Of a DNA stretch of 64,000 nt, positions 16,833-26,700 are shown in pieces; within the stretch, counting starts at the first letter, position 1, and the number at the start of each line of letters is the position of its first letter. Both the position numbers and the translations under genes were made by a program. The notes beneath the pieces were generated by a model. That model saw only the letters and a list, made by a program, of their open reading frames with translations, was not told the DNA's origin and did no database searches. The DNA comes from Embleya sp045207785 (GTDB lineage: Bacteria > Actinomycetota > Actinomycetes > Streptomycetales > Streptomycetaceae): positions 6,138,001 through 6,202,000 of the forward strand of contig NZ_CP108776.1 in the NCBI RefSeq assembly GCF_045207785.1, read 5' to 3'.

Positions 16833-18320
16833 ATGGCTGACCCCCTCCACGAACGCGACCTCGCCCCTGCCGCCCTCGACCTCGTGGCCAAGGCCGCGGG
16901 TCCCTACCTGGAGACGCTGCCCGGCCGGCTCGTCCGCGATCCGGCCGCCGACGTGCTGTTCGACCGACTGGGCGGGCCGTTGCCCGAGCGCGGCGACGGA
17001 ACGCTGGCCAGTGTCGAGGAACTGATCGAGGTCGGTACCCGCGCCGCGACGGCGTCCAGTGGGCCGCGCTTCTTCCACTTCGTCGTCGGCGGCGCGACGC
17101 CCGCCGCGCAGGCCGCCGACTGGGTCACGTCGCTGCTCGACCAGGTCTCCGGCATCTGGGCCGCGTCGCCGTTCGCGACCGAGGCCGAGACGGTCGTACT
17201 CGGGTGGCTCAAGGACCTGTTCGGGCTGCCGGACTCGTACGGCGCCGTGCTCACGCCGAGCGCGACCTTCGCCAACCTCACCGCGCTCGCGTGTGCCCGC
17301 CACTGGTGGGCGCAGCAGCACGGCGTGGACGTCGCGGCCGACGGGCTCGTCGGCCTGCCGCAGCTGCCGGTGCTCGCGAGCGGATACGTGCATCCCAGCA
17401 ACCGCAAGGCACTTCAGATCCTCGGCTGTGGTCGGGACACGATCCGGGTGTGCGCGCGGGACGACGCCGGACGGGTGGACATCGACGCGATGGAGCGCGC
17501 GTTGATCGAGATCGACGGGCCCGCGGTGATCATCGCGAGCGCCGGCGAGGTCGACAGCGGCGACTTCGACCCGATCGACGCGCTCGCGGATCTGGCCGAA
17601 CGGTACGGCGCGTGGCTGCACGTGGACGGCGCGTTCGGCCTGTTCGCCGCCGCGTCACCGCGGCTGAGGCATCTCGTCGGCGGGATCGAACGGGCGGACT
17701 CGGTGACCGGAGACGGGCACAAGTGGCTGAACGTCCCGTACGAGAGCGGCTTCGTGTTCGTCCGGGACGCGGCGATCATGGGCCGCGCGTTCGGCGCCTG
17801 GAACGCCCCGTACCTGCCGGGCGCCGGCGACACGCACCTCAACTACGGCGCGCTCGGCCCGGAATCCTCGCGCCGCGCACGGGCGTTGCCGATCTGGGCG
17901 ACGCTGCGCGCGTACGGCCGGTCCGGTTACCGCGCCATGATCGAGCGGCACAACGATCTCGCGCTGCGCCTGAGCGTGCTGGTCGAGGAGGCCGCCGACC
18001 TCGAACTGCTCGCCCCTGTACGGCTGTGCGTGGTGTGTTTTCGCTACTGCCCGCGGCCCGCGCCGACCGGCCAGGACATCGACGTCGACGTCGACGAGCT
18101 CAACCGGCGGATCGGCGCCGAGATCCTGGAGGACGGTCGCGTCTACCTCGGCACCACCGTGTACCGCGGCCGGGTCGCGCTTCGCCCCGCGATCGTGAAC
18201 TGGCGTACCACCGAAGCCGACATCGAGTTCCTGGCCGCCGTGGTCCGGGAGATCGGCGCGCGGATCGAGGCGGAGATGCGCGGGAACACGGGCCCGGCGA
18301 CGGACCGTCCGGTCGAATGA
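16833..18320 (+). CDS. PLP-dependent group II (aromatic-type) amino acid decarboxylase
   Basis: 495 aa from ATG 16833; an ATG at 16761 with a stronger GGGGGAG site is a real alternative, adding 24 residues. Fold type I: FFHFVVGGATPAAQAADWV, ASGYVHPSNRKALQILG, the Asp of HVDGAFGLF (about 260), and the Schiff-base Lys in DGHKWLNVPYE (about 293). Resembles aromatic-L-amino-acid/Trp-Tyr decarboxylases and related aldolases acting on tryptophan- or tyrosine-like substrates. No pathway partner adjacent. Confidence 0.88.
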   Translation: MADPLHERDLAPAALDLVAKAAGPYLETLPGRLVRDPAADVLFDRLGGPLPERGDGTLASVEELIEVGTRAATASSGPRFFHFVVGGATPAAQAADWVTSLLDQVSGIWAASPFATEAETVVLGWLKDLFGLPDSYGAVLTPSATFANLTALACARHWWAQQHGVDVAADGLVGLPQLPVLASGYVHPSNRKALQILGCGRDTIRVCARDDAGRVDIDAMERALIEIDGPAVIIASAGEVDSGDFDPIDALADLAERYGAWLHVDGAFGLFAAASPRLRHLVGGIERADSVTGDGHKWLNVPYESGFVFVRDAAIMGRAFGAWNAPYLPGAGDTHLNYGALGPESSRRARALPIWATLRAYGRSGYRAMIERHNDLALRLSVLVEEAADLELLAPVRLCVVCFRYCPRPAPTGQDIDVDVDELNRRIGAEILEDGRVYLGTTVYRGRVALRPAIVNWRTTEADIEFLAAVVREIGARIEAEMRGNTGPATDRPVE

Positions 18321-18401
18321 GTCGTCGACGTCCGAGGGGTCTCGATCCCTTTGCTTGAAGCCGAAATTGCGGGGCAGACGTCCGAGCGGAGGTGGTTGAA
18401 G

Positions 18402-18572
18402 ATGATTCCGCTGCTTATAGTGCTTCTGCTCGCATTGATCCTGTTCGGTGCAGGATTCGCCCTCAAGATCCTTTGGTGGCTCGCCGTCATCGTGCTCGTG
18501 GTCTGGGCCCTCGGCTTCGTGTTCCGCGGTGCCGGGGCGGGTGGCCGTCGCGGGCGCTGGTATCGCTGGTGA
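18402..18572 (+). CDS. Small hydrophobic membrane protein
   Basis: 56 aa from ATG 18402 with GGAGG 9 nt upstream. Two hydrophobic helices (LLIVLLLALILFGAGFAL and WWLAVIVLVVWALGFVF) and a basic Gly/Arg tail GGRRGRWYRW. This is the short 'hydrophobic protein' family widespread in Streptomyces, similar to lmo0937-type proteins. Function unknown; some homologues respond to envelope stress. Confidence 0.75.
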   Translation: MIPLLIVLLLALILFGAGFALKILWWLAVIVLVVWALGFVFRGAGAGGRRGRWYRW

Positions 18573-18598
18573 CCCGACGTCACACCGAAGCACCGGAA

Positions 18599-18627
18599 GC
18601 GGGGCCCGCCGATTCGGCGGGCCCCGC
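18599..18627 (+). terminator. Strong terminator hairpin
   Basis: Perfect 13-bp arms GCGGGGCCCGCCG / CGGCGGGCCCCGC with a 3-base loop, 26 bp after the hydrophobic-protein stop. Confidence 0.7.
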
Positions 18628-18832
18628 CGCCGTGCCCGGATCCCGCACCGACGGCACGGCCCGCGGCCCGACCCGATCTCCCGTGGAAACGATTCCGCGG
18701 GCGGGTTTGGGTCGACGGTGTTAGGAGTACTTTGGGGAGACCGAGGGCACCTCGTATGCCGCCAGCCATGGGCGGTGTCGTCTGCGGCGATCCGGCCATC
18801 CGCGCACCAGACCGACCAGAGGATTCGAACCC

Positions 18833-19189
18833 ATGTACTCACAGCACTCGATCGCGGGACATCGCCGAAGCTCACGACCGGAGACGACGGTCGAGATGAC
18901 CTACGGCCTGGCCTGCACGATGTGTGGCCGCGACCTGCGGGTCGCCGAGGGCAAGCCCACCCCCGACGCGGTGCCGATCGGGCGCGTGGAAGAGCGACAG
19001 ACCTTCGCCTGCCGGGGCGTGTGCGCGCGGCTCGCGAGCGGATCGGCGGACGGCAACGCCGAGGAGCCGGTGCCGCTGGACGAGCGGATCAGGGCGTTCG
19101 CCGCCGCGCCGCCGGACGCACCGCAGGCAACCCCCCAGGACACGCAGCAGGACGCGCAGCAGGACGCGCAGAACGCAGGGAACGGATAG
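18833..19189 (+). CDS. Hypothetical Cys-containing protein
   Basis: 118 aa from ATG 18833 (AGAGGA upstream); ATG 18896 is an alternative that starts at the conserved-looking part. Residues 22-65 hold CTMCGRDL and CRGVC, a possible CxxC...CxxxC metal site. The tail is Ala/Pro/Gln-rich and ends with short DTQQDAQQDAQ repeats. Not recognised. It precedes Ku on the opposite strand, so an NHEJ link is only positional. Confidence 0.55.
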   Translation: MYSQHSIAGHRRSSRPETTVEMTYGLACTMCGRDLRVAEGKPTPDAVPIGRVEERQTFACRGVCARLASGSADGNAEEPVPLDERIRAFAAAPPDAPQATPQDTQQDAQQDAQNAGNG

Positions 19190-19302
19190 CGGCACGGGTC
19201 GCCGGACCGCGTACCGCCAACCCTGTCCACCCCACCTCGCCCCACCTCGCCCCGCCCTGCCCCGCACACGCGTGCCGCGGCGGCGCCGGACCACGTCGGC
19301 CG

Positions 19303-20277
19303 TCAGGCGCTGGCCCGCCGCCCGGCCGTCTTCTTGGCGGGACCACTCTTCTTCGCCGCGCCCTTCGCCCCGCCCTTCGTCCCACCCTTGGCCGCGGATT
19401 TGCTCGCGGTCCCGGTCGCACCCTTCGCGGCCGATTTCGTCGCGGTCTTCTTGGCCGCCGTCTTGCGGGCGCCGGCCTTCTTGGCGGGGCCCGCGGCATG
19501 ACCCCTGTTCGCCGCCTCGACGCTCGCGGTCAGCGCCGCCATCAGGTCGACCACGTTGTCGGGGGTCTCGGCTTCCTCGCCCGGCTCCGGCGGCGCGATC
19601 CCGTCCAAGCGCGCGGTGACCAGCGAGTCGAGCGCCTCCTTGTACTCGTCGTGCAGCGCCTGGAAGTCGAAGTCCTCACTCAGCGTGTCCATGAGCGAGG
19701 TCGCCATCTTCAGCTCCTGCGGCCGGATCTCGAACTTGCCCTCGGGCGCGAGACCGGCGGGAGTACGTACCTCGTCCGGCCAGAGCATGGTCTGGAGGAT
19801 GAGGATGTCGTCGTGCACCCGCAGCAGGGCCAGGCTCTCCCGCGTACGCAGCGTGATCTTGGTGACCGCCGCCTTGCCGGACTTGGTCAGCGCCTCGCGC
19901 AGCAGCACGTACGGCTTCGCGGCGCCGGCCGTCGCGGTCTGGAGGTAGTACGCCTTCGAGAGCATGAGCGGATCGATCTCGTCGGCGTCCACGAACGCCA
20001 GCACGTCGATGACCTTCTTGCTCGGCAGCGGCAGCTCCGCCATGTCCTCGTCGGTGAGCACGGCCTGCCGACCGTCCGGGGCCTCGTACGCCTTTGCGAT
20101 CTCCTTGTACGGGACCTCGCGCTCCTCCAGCTCGCAGTAGCGCTTGAGCCGGATCCGGCCGCCGTCGGTCTCGTGCACCTGGTGCAGGGGCACGTTGTGC
20201 TCCTCCGTGGCGGGGAAGAGTTGGACCGGGATGCTCACCAGTCCGAACGTGATCGCGCCTTTCCAACTGCTGCGCAT
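19303..20277 (-). CDS. ku: Non-homologous end-joining protein Ku
   Basis: 324 aa from ATG 20277 with GGAGAG upstream. Begins MRSSWKGAITFGLVSIPVQL, the hallmark of bacterial Ku. The core ring (about 1-255) includes RYCELEEREVPYKEI and PQELKMATSLMDTL. The C-terminal 60 residues are a Lys/Ala/Gly-rich tail (KKTAAKK-like repeats), longer than in the minimal Ku, that should bind DNA. The homodimer threads onto broken ends and recruits the ligase and polymerase. Divergent (59 bp) from the LigD-type polymerase gene. Confidence 0.95.
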   Translation of the reverse strand: MRSSWKGAITFGLVSIPVQLFPATEEHNVPLHQVHETDGGRIRLKRYCELEEREVPYKEIAKAYEAPDGRQAVLTDEDMAELPLPSKKVIDVLAFVDADEIDPLMLSKAYYLQTATAGAAKPYVLLREALTKSGKAAVTKITLRTRESLALLRVHDDILILQTMLWPDEVRTPAGLAPEGKFEIRPQELKMATSLMDTLSEDFDFQALHDEYKEALDSLVTARLDGIAPPEPGEEAETPDNVVDLMAALTASVEAANRGHAAGPAKKAGARKTAAKKTATKSAAKGATGTASKSAAKGGTKGGAKGAAKKSGPAKKTAGRRASA

Positions 20278-20336
20278 CGGCTCTCCACTTTCGAGGACTA
20301 TGCATCGAATTTGCACCGGGCGGGGACTTTTACGGT

Positions 20337-21218
20337 ATGCCGGACCGCATCGCCACGACAGTCGACGGACGTTCGCTGACGCTCACCCATCTCGACAAGG
20401 TGTGGTGGCCCGAGACCGGATACACCAAGGGTCAGGCGCTGGACTACTACGCGAAGGTCGCCCCGGTACTGCTTCCGCACGTCGCCGGGCGGGCGGCCAC
20501 GTTCATCCGCTTTCCGGACGGGGTCGACGGCGGTACCCGGTTCTACGGCAAGCACGTGCCGCCCGGTGCGCCCGACTGGGTGAGCACCATCGAGGTCACC
20601 GGCCGGGACGAGAGCCGCCGGCAGGTCGACGTCGACTCGCTCGCGGCGCTGATGTGGGCGGCCAACCTCGCCGCGATCGAGATCCACGTGCCGCAGTGGA
20701 GCAGCGACCCCGACGGCCACGACCGACTCGTGCTCGACCTGGACCCGGGGCCCGGCGCGGGGATGACGCAGTGCCGGGAGGTCGCCCTCCAGGCCCGCGA
20801 TCTGCTCGCCGCCGACGGCCTGACCTGCCTGGCCAAGACCTCCGGCAGCAAGGGCCTGCACCTGTACGCGGCGATCGAACCGACGCCCGAGAGGGACATC
20901 GTGGCCTACGCGAAGGCGCTCGCCGTACGCCTGGAGACCGAACACCCGGATCTGGTCGTGCACAAGATGGCCAAGAGCCTGCGCGCCGACCACGTGTTCG
21001 TGGACTGGAGCCAGAACTCGAGCGCGAAGACCACCGCCGCGCCGTACACGCTGCGCGCGCAGTCGACGCCGACCGTGTCCACGCCGGTCGGCTGGGACGA
21101 GATCGACTCGGACGCCGAGCTGTCGTTCGGCCCGGACGACGTACTGGCCCGGGTCGAGCGGGACGGTGATCTGCTCGCGCCGCTACTGAAGAAGAAGACC
21201 ACCGGCCGCCTGCCGTGA
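20337..21218 (+). CDS. LigD-type polymerase (primase-like) domain protein
   Basis: 293 aa, ATG 20337. Stand-alone polymerase domain of the NHEJ LigD family: LTHLDKVWWPETGYTKGQAL, RFPDGVDGGTRFYGKHVP, the metal motif LVLDLDPGPG (DxD, about 133-137), SGSKGLHLYAAIE and VDWSQNSSAKTTAAPYTLRA. It adds nucleotides to break ends. In mycobacteria this is fused to ligase and nuclease domains; here it is separate, as in other Streptomyces. It shares the 59-bp divergent promoter region with ku. Confidence 0.93.
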   Translation: MPDRIATTVDGRSLTLTHLDKVWWPETGYTKGQALDYYAKVAPVLLPHVAGRAATFIRFPDGVDGGTRFYGKHVPPGAPDWVSTIEVTGRDESRRQVDVDSLAALMWAANLAAIEIHVPQWSSDPDGHDRLVLDLDPGPGAGMTQCREVALQARDLLAADGLTCLAKTSGSKGLHLYAAIEPTPERDIVAYAKALAVRLETEHPDLVVHKMAKSLRADHVFVDWSQNSSAKTTAAPYTLRAQSTPTVSTPVGWDEIDSDAELSFGPDDVLARVERDGDLLAPLLKKKTTGRLP

Positions 21219-21243
21219 CCGGTGCCGCCGGGCAGCCGCTCGA

Positions 21244-22203
21244 TCACCCGATGTCGTCGCCCGCGAGGTCGGGTCGCAGCCGGTGCCAGGCCGGGTGCCG
21301 CAGGAGCCCCACCCGGGTGCGCGTCGCGTAGCGGACCTCGCCGACCAGACGTGGCAGGACCCAGTGCGCGTCCGCGATCCGCGGCTCCTGCGCGAACGGG
21401 CACTCGTCGATCGCGGCCACCCGCAACAGCTCACCCATCCGCTCCCGCTCGTGGTCGCTGAAGCCGGTTCCGACCGCGCCGACATAGCGCAGCGCGCCGC
21501 CCTCCGGCACGCCCACGAGCAGCGCGCCGGGCACCCCCGCGAGCCGGCCGCGACCGGGGACCCACCCGCCCACGATCACGTCGAGCGTGTGCGCGTGCCG
21601 GATCTTGATCCAGTCCGACGAGCGCTCGCCGGGTCGGTAGGGCGAGTCGAGGCGCTTGCAGACCAGCCCCTCCAGGCCCGCGGCCCGGGTCGCCGCGAGC
21701 GCGTCCTCGCCGTGCCCGACGATGGCGGCCGGCGTCGACCAGTGCGCCCCGCGCAGGTCCAGCCCCTCCAGGGCGGCCCGGCGCTCCCGGTACGGCCGGC
21801 CGATCGTCGCCTCGCGGCCCAGGAACAGCAGGTCGAACAGCATCAGGCGGGCGGGCACCTCGCCGCGCATCCGGGCTGCCTCGGCGGGGCGGTCGACCAG
21901 GCCCATCCGCGACTGCAGGCGCTCGAAATTGCTGTGCCCGTGCTTGTCCAGCGCGACGATCTCGCCGTCCAGGACGGCCGGTACCGCGCCCAGCGCGGCG
22001 CCCAGGTCGCGCAACTCGGGATAGGCACCGGTGATGTCCGCCCCCGAGCGGGACCGCAGCAGGACGGTCCCGTCCCCGGGCAGGTACGCGACGCACCGCT
22101 GACCGTCCAGCTTCGTCTCGTACGCCCACCGCGCGTCCTCGCCGGCCCGCGGCAACACGCCCGGTGTCGCGAGCATGGGAGCGTACACGGGCAGATCGGG
22201 CAT
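21244..22203 (-). CDS. ATP-dependent DNA ligase (LigD/LigC ligase-domain type)
   Basis: 319 aa from ATG 22203; no good ribosome site, and an ATG at 22245 may be the true start. Nucleotidyltransferase motif I is YETKLDGQRC (Lys about 29), with LDGEIVALD (motif III), LMLFDLLFL, EGLVCKRLDSPY (motif IV) and WIKIRH (motif V); an OB-fold follows from about 200. Seals nicks and NHEJ joints. Convergent with the polymerase gene (26 bp apart), so all three NHEJ parts lie within 3 kb. Confidence 0.92.
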   Translation of the reverse strand: MPDLPVYAPMLATPGVLPRAGEDARWAYETKLDGQRCVAYLPGDGTVLLRSRSGADITGAYPELRDLGAALGAVPAVLDGEIVALDKHGHSNFERLQSRMGLVDRPAEAARMRGEVPARLMLFDLLFLGREATIGRPYRERRAALEGLDLRGAHWSTPAAIVGHGEDALAATRAAGLEGLVCKRLDSPYRPGERSSDWIKIRHAHTLDVIVGGWVPGRGRLAGVPGALLVGVPEGGALRYVGAVGTGFSDHERERMGELLRVAAIDECPFAQEPRIADAHWVLPRLVGEVRYATRTRVGLLRHPAWHRLRPDLAGDDIG

Positions 22204-22355
22204 GGGGTGAACGTGGTCGCGGGGACACCGACGTACACGCGCCATCACCCGAACGGCGCAACCGCGCAACGGCTCCGGCGGGGCGCATCCGGGCCCGTCG
22301 CCGGTGGATCCCGCGCTCCGCCATCTGCCGACCCGCATCCACCGATCGGGGGTGG

Positions 22356-23567
22356 TCAGGGGCGCTTTCCCTCCCGTACGACCCGGAAGGTGAGGCCGGC
22401 GGCGATCAGGCGGGTGGTGAGGGCGTCGCCCATCGCGGCGGCCGGGGTGGTCTGGCCGGCGGTCTTGGGGAGGTCGTCGTGGGCCAGGGACAGGGCCGAT
22501 TCGGCGAGCATCTTCGCGGTCTCGCCGTAGCCCGGGTCGCCGCCCGCGACCTCGGTGATCACTCGGTGGTCGGCCGCGTCGGCGACGAACAGGACGCGGA
22601 ACCACGCCTTTTCGCGGGCGGTCGCGGACGGGCCGGTGCCGGCCGCGCGACGGGCCAGGAGGCGTTCGCGCGCCGGGCGGACCTGCGCGAGGGCGAACAG
22701 GGCGCCCAGGCCGACGGCGCCGGCGAGGGCGACCGGGAGGTGCTTGACGGCCGCGTAGTGCCGGTAGGTGAAGTCGGGGCCGTACCGCTCCAGCGCCGCC
22801 GCCGAGCGGACCACGACCTGCGGGTCGATCGTCGGCAGCGGAACCGCCCACATCTTGGTGGTGGCGTCCAGCCGTGGCGGGCCCGCGCCGACGCGCACCC
22901 GGCGGCCCACCGGCGCGGGCTCGATCGCGCGGCGGGCCCGATGCGCGCGCTCGCCCTCGCGGACGCGGGAGAACGCGGTGAGTGCGGACTCGAACGTGCC
23001 GCCCGAGAGCGTTCCGCTCGCGCGGACGAATCCGTCCACCCGGATCGGCACGTCGCGAGGCAACAGGCCGACCGTGTACAGCACGCCCAGGTCGTACGGG
23101 ATCGAGTCGAAGCCGCACGCGTGCACGAGCCGGGCCCCGGTCTCGACCGCGCGGGCGTGGTGGTCGACGTACACCCGGTCCACGAACTCCGGCTCGCCGC
23201 ACAGGTCGACGTAGTCCGTACCGGCCGCCGCGCAGGCCGCGACGAGCGGGTCGCCGTAGCGGATGTAGGGCCCCACGGTGCTTGCCACCACGCGGGTGGC
23301 GGCGGCCACCTCGGCGAGCGCTTCCGGGTCCCCGGCGTCCACGCACAGCAGGGGGAGCCGGGCGCAGGCCGGATCGATGGCCGTCAGGCGCGTGCGCAAT
23401 GCCTTCAGCTTCGCGAGGTTGCGGCCGGCCAGTGCCCAGCGGGTGTCGGCATCGGCGTTGGCGGCCAGGTACGCGGCGGTCAGTTCGCCGGTGAAGCCGG
23501 TCGCGCCGAACAGGACGATGTCGTAGAGGCGGGTGTCGGGCGGCATCCTTCGAGGCTTCCGCACCAT
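22356..23567 (-). CDS. Saccharopine dehydrogenase-like/trans-acting enoyl reductase family protein
   Basis: 403 aa from ATG 23567 (23546 also possible). NAD(P)-binding start YDIVLFGATGFTGELTAAYLA, then WALAGRNLAKL, VASTVGPYIRYGDPLVAACA, GTDYVDLCGEPEFVDRV and HACGFDSIPYDLGV. These are the marks of the family that includes mycobacterial trans-acting enoyl reductases for phenolic lipids and saccharopine reductase-like proteins. A hydrophobic helix lies near residue 275. In actinomycetes without those lipids the substrate is unknown. Single gene; upstream DNA carries interspersed elements. Confidence 0.85.
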   Translation of the reverse strand: MVRKPRRMPPDTRLYDIVLFGATGFTGELTAAYLAANADADTRWALAGRNLAKLKALRTRLTAIDPACARLPLLCVDAGDPEALAEVAAATRVVASTVGPYIRYGDPLVAACAAAGTDYVDLCGEPEFVDRVYVDHHARAVETGARLVHACGFDSIPYDLGVLYTVGLLPRDVPIRVDGFVRASGTLSGGTFESALTAFSRVREGERAHRARRAIEPAPVGRRVRVGAGPPRLDATTKMWAVPLPTIDPQVVVRSAAALERYGPDFTYRHYAAVKHLPVALAGAVGLGALFALAQVRPARERLLARRAAGTGPSATAREKAWFRVLFVADAADHRVITEVAGGDPGYGETAKMLAESALSLAHDDLPKTAGQTTPAAAMGDALTTRLIAAGLTFRVVREGKRP

Positions 23568-23618
23568 GCTCGTGACCGCAAGGTCCTGTCGGGTCTGTGG
23601 CCGGCCTGCGGCCTGCTT

Positions 23619-23746
23619 GTCCTCAAGCGCCGGACGGGCTGGATTGGGGTGGGTCGGTGGGTGGCTTGCGGTCTGTTTGTCCTCAAACGCCGGACGGCTG
23701 GAGTGGCGCCGGACGGGCTTGTTCAGCCCGTCCGGCGTTTGAGGAC
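23619..23746. repeat. Cluster of 23-bp interspersed elements with inverted copy
   Basis: Forward copies at 23619-23641 and 23679-23700, a partial forward copy at 23706-23719 and an inverted copy at 23724-23746. The last two form a hairpin. Core: TCAAGCGCCGGACGGGCT. Confidence 0.85.
23708..23736 (-). terminator. Hairpin made of two opposed repeat copies
   Basis: Perfect 12-bp arms GCCGGACGGGCT / AGCCCGTCCGGC with loop TGTTC, 44 bp past the stop of the giant leftward gene. Shows the element can serve as a terminator when two copies face each other. Confidence 0.65.
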
Positions 23747-23779
23747 AATGCAGGCCGCAGGCCGGCCGTTCTCGGGGTG

Positions 23780-26700
23780 CTAGCGGGTCAGCAAGGCTGC
23801 GATGGTTGAGCCTGGGGTTTCTTGGGGCCAGGTGTTGTCGGTGCCTGTGAGGGCGGCGAAGACGGGGTTCCACTTGGCCTGGTCGTGGCCCAGGTGGGTT
23901 TCTATGAGGTGGGCGATCTCGGCTTTGGCTTCGGTGCCGGCTGTGCGGATGGGGGCCGGGACGTCGATCCGGATCAGGGCCTCGGCTATGTAGCGCAGGA
24001 TCGGGGCCGCCCCGCGCGCCGTGTGGACCAGGTCGTGGCCGGTCACCAGGCCGTCCTCGACGAGTTGGTCCAGATGGGTGTACCAGGCCGAATCACCCAT
24101 CACGCCGGAGCCGTTCGCGATCGAGGCCCGCGCGTGCGCGGCGCTGAGGCGCCCCGCCTTGCGAGCCGACCGGTACGGCAGCATCGAGTCCGTTTCGAGC
24201 AGCCGCGCGGGCGCGTCCGGCAGCCCGACGAGCTGGTTCAGGACGTACCTCGGGAACGCCTCACGCGCCTGCTCCGCCACGATCAGATCCCAGTCGCGCA
24301 GGTACGGCAGGTCGAGCACCTCGTCGGTCTCGGCCCCGCCCGGGCACCGCCGCAACCTGGCCACCAGCTTGTCGCCCGTCAGTTCGCGGTCGATCCGCTC
24401 GGTCAGCGCCGCCTCCGGATCGGCCGACGCCAGTGCCTTCACCACCAGCTTGCCGGCCGCCGCGCCCAGGACGCCCTCCTCGACCAGCCCGCCGATCCGA
24501 TCCGCGCCGCCGTACCGCAACAGCCCGCGCACCGCGAGCAGTTGGTCGAGCATCGACAGCTTCTTGGCCAGCTGCCGCAGGCCGTGCTCGATGATCTGCG
24601 GATCCGCCGCTTCGACCTTGAGCCGCAGCGCCGGCAGTGAGGCCGAGGAGGGCCGGTACTCGTGCAGCAGTTGTTCGCGCAGCCCGGGGTCGAGCGGCAG
24701 CAGGTCCTCGGGACCGCTCGCGGGCCGGCCCTGCGGCACCCGGGACAGGATCGCCCGGCGCTGTTCCGTGTTCGTGCGCAGGACGACGTTGCCGTACAGG
24801 TCCGCGTTCAGCACCGGATCGTCGAAGCGCAGGATCCGGTCCCGGACCTGGGAGTTCGTGCTTCGCGTCGCCAGGATCCGAAGCGCCTCGCGGTCGTTCG
24901 CGAGGAACGGGTACTCGTTCAGCGCGGCCGACACGTACTCCGTGTGCCGCGCGTGGGACCACAGCGTCGCGAACGCGTCCGGGCCCAGCTCGGGCAGCAC
25001 CACGGCCAACGCCTCGGGGGAGGCGTGCAGGAGCAACCGACCCGCGGGCCACCACCAGCCGTGCGGCGGGCGCGCCCGCGACGTGCGGACGGTGTGCGCG
25101 TCGAACGTGACGGGCGACGCCACGTGCTGCCACTCGATGTCGATCCCGTCGAGCGATTCCGGGTCGAGCGCGAGCAGTTCCGGCAGCGGCCGGTCCGCGA
25201 TGGAGGTGCCCATCGCGGTCAGCGCCCGCAACCACCGGTCCGGGTCGGTGCCGAGCCGATCGGCCACGAGCGCGTCCACCGCGCGGTATATCGGCCCGGC
25301 GACGACCCTGGCCTGCCACTTCCTGGGCAGCGGCGTGAGCACCCCGGCCGGCAGCACGCCGATCAGCTCGGCCGGGCCGACGATGCCCTGCCGGTAGGCC
25401 GCGACCGCGAGGCCGTCGCCGCCGCCCCTGGTCTCGTCGTAGTACTCGCGCACCCAGCGCAGGTACGAACTCGCCGTTGAGGGCTGGGGCCACGTGTTCG
25501 ACGACGGGTACTGCTCGGGGCGCTCGGTGGGCGTGCCGGCCAGGATCGCGGCGACCCGCGCCGCGGTCGGCTCCTCCAGGTCCTTGTTCTTCGTGAGCGC
25601 CGCCAACACCTCGGGCTCGCCCAGATCGATCAGGTCGTTCGCGACCGCCTCGTCGAACACCCGCCGCCCGAGCGCCGCCCTCGGTTCGACCGACTCGCTC
25701 GCGAAGCACGCCTCGTAGAGCCAGCCCGGGTACTCGAAGTCCGGCGCGTGGCCGACCCACATGTCCACCAGCGACGCCAGCACGGCCGGCTGCTCCGGCA
25801 CCGGGACGTGCGCCTGCCCCTCCGGGTCGGCCGCGATCGTGCGGAGCAGATGCACCGCGCTGACCTTGGCGGTCTTGTCCGGATCGACCATCTTGCGGGC
25901 GGTGTTGCGGGTCACCGGCGCGGGCTTCGCCACCGGCTCGACGTTCGCCGTCTCGGACGCCGCACGCTGCGCCGCGGCCAGTGTCGCGGCGTCGTCGCGG
26001 GCGAGCACCTCGGCGTCCGGGCGCGGCCCGGCGGCCTGGGCGGCGACCGTGACCAGGTCGGCCAGGGAGGCCGCGAAGCCGTCGATCATGCCCACCGCGA
26101 TCGCGAACGCCTCGCTGTGGCCCGCGAGATGATCCCGGGTCAGCTCGGCGAGCCGGGCCCGCATCGGGGCCAGCACCGCGTCCGGCGCGAGGTGTCGAGC
26201 GGACAGTACGACCGGCTGCGCGGGGTAGGCGACGTCCACGAGCAGCGCGGGATCGAGCAGGCCGTGCTCCACCGCCGCGTTCACCCAGGCGTCGGCATTG
26301 ACGTACCGGTCGGTCCGCAGCCATTCGGCGGGCTCGATGTCGACGGCCTTGCGGTCCCAGCCGCGGCACGCGTTGACCATCACCAGGCGCAGGGCGGCGC
26401 GGTCCTCGTCGGTGGCGTCCTCGTGCCGGATCAGATCGTCGATCGCCTCGGACGCGAACGGCTCCTCGCGGTTGGCGGCCATCAGCCGCGGAAAGTCGTG
26501 CGCGTAGGGCTCGTGTACGAGGTCGCGCACGGTGGTCCGGCTGGTCCGGGTCTGGAAGAGCTCGGGCAGCGTCTCGGGGTCGTCGTACGCCTCGCCGCTC
26601 GCGCGCAGGTCGGCGAGGCCGTCGGCGGCCTTGAGCGCGCTCTGTACCCGCGTGCGGATCGGGGCGGCGGTATTGGTGCCGGCGCGCTCCAGGAGATCGC

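Noticed and set aside
23570..23873. Longer N-terminus for the enoyl-reductase-like gene
   Set aside because: The extension translates the interspersed elements (ARPALEDK-like phrases) and has no ribosome site.
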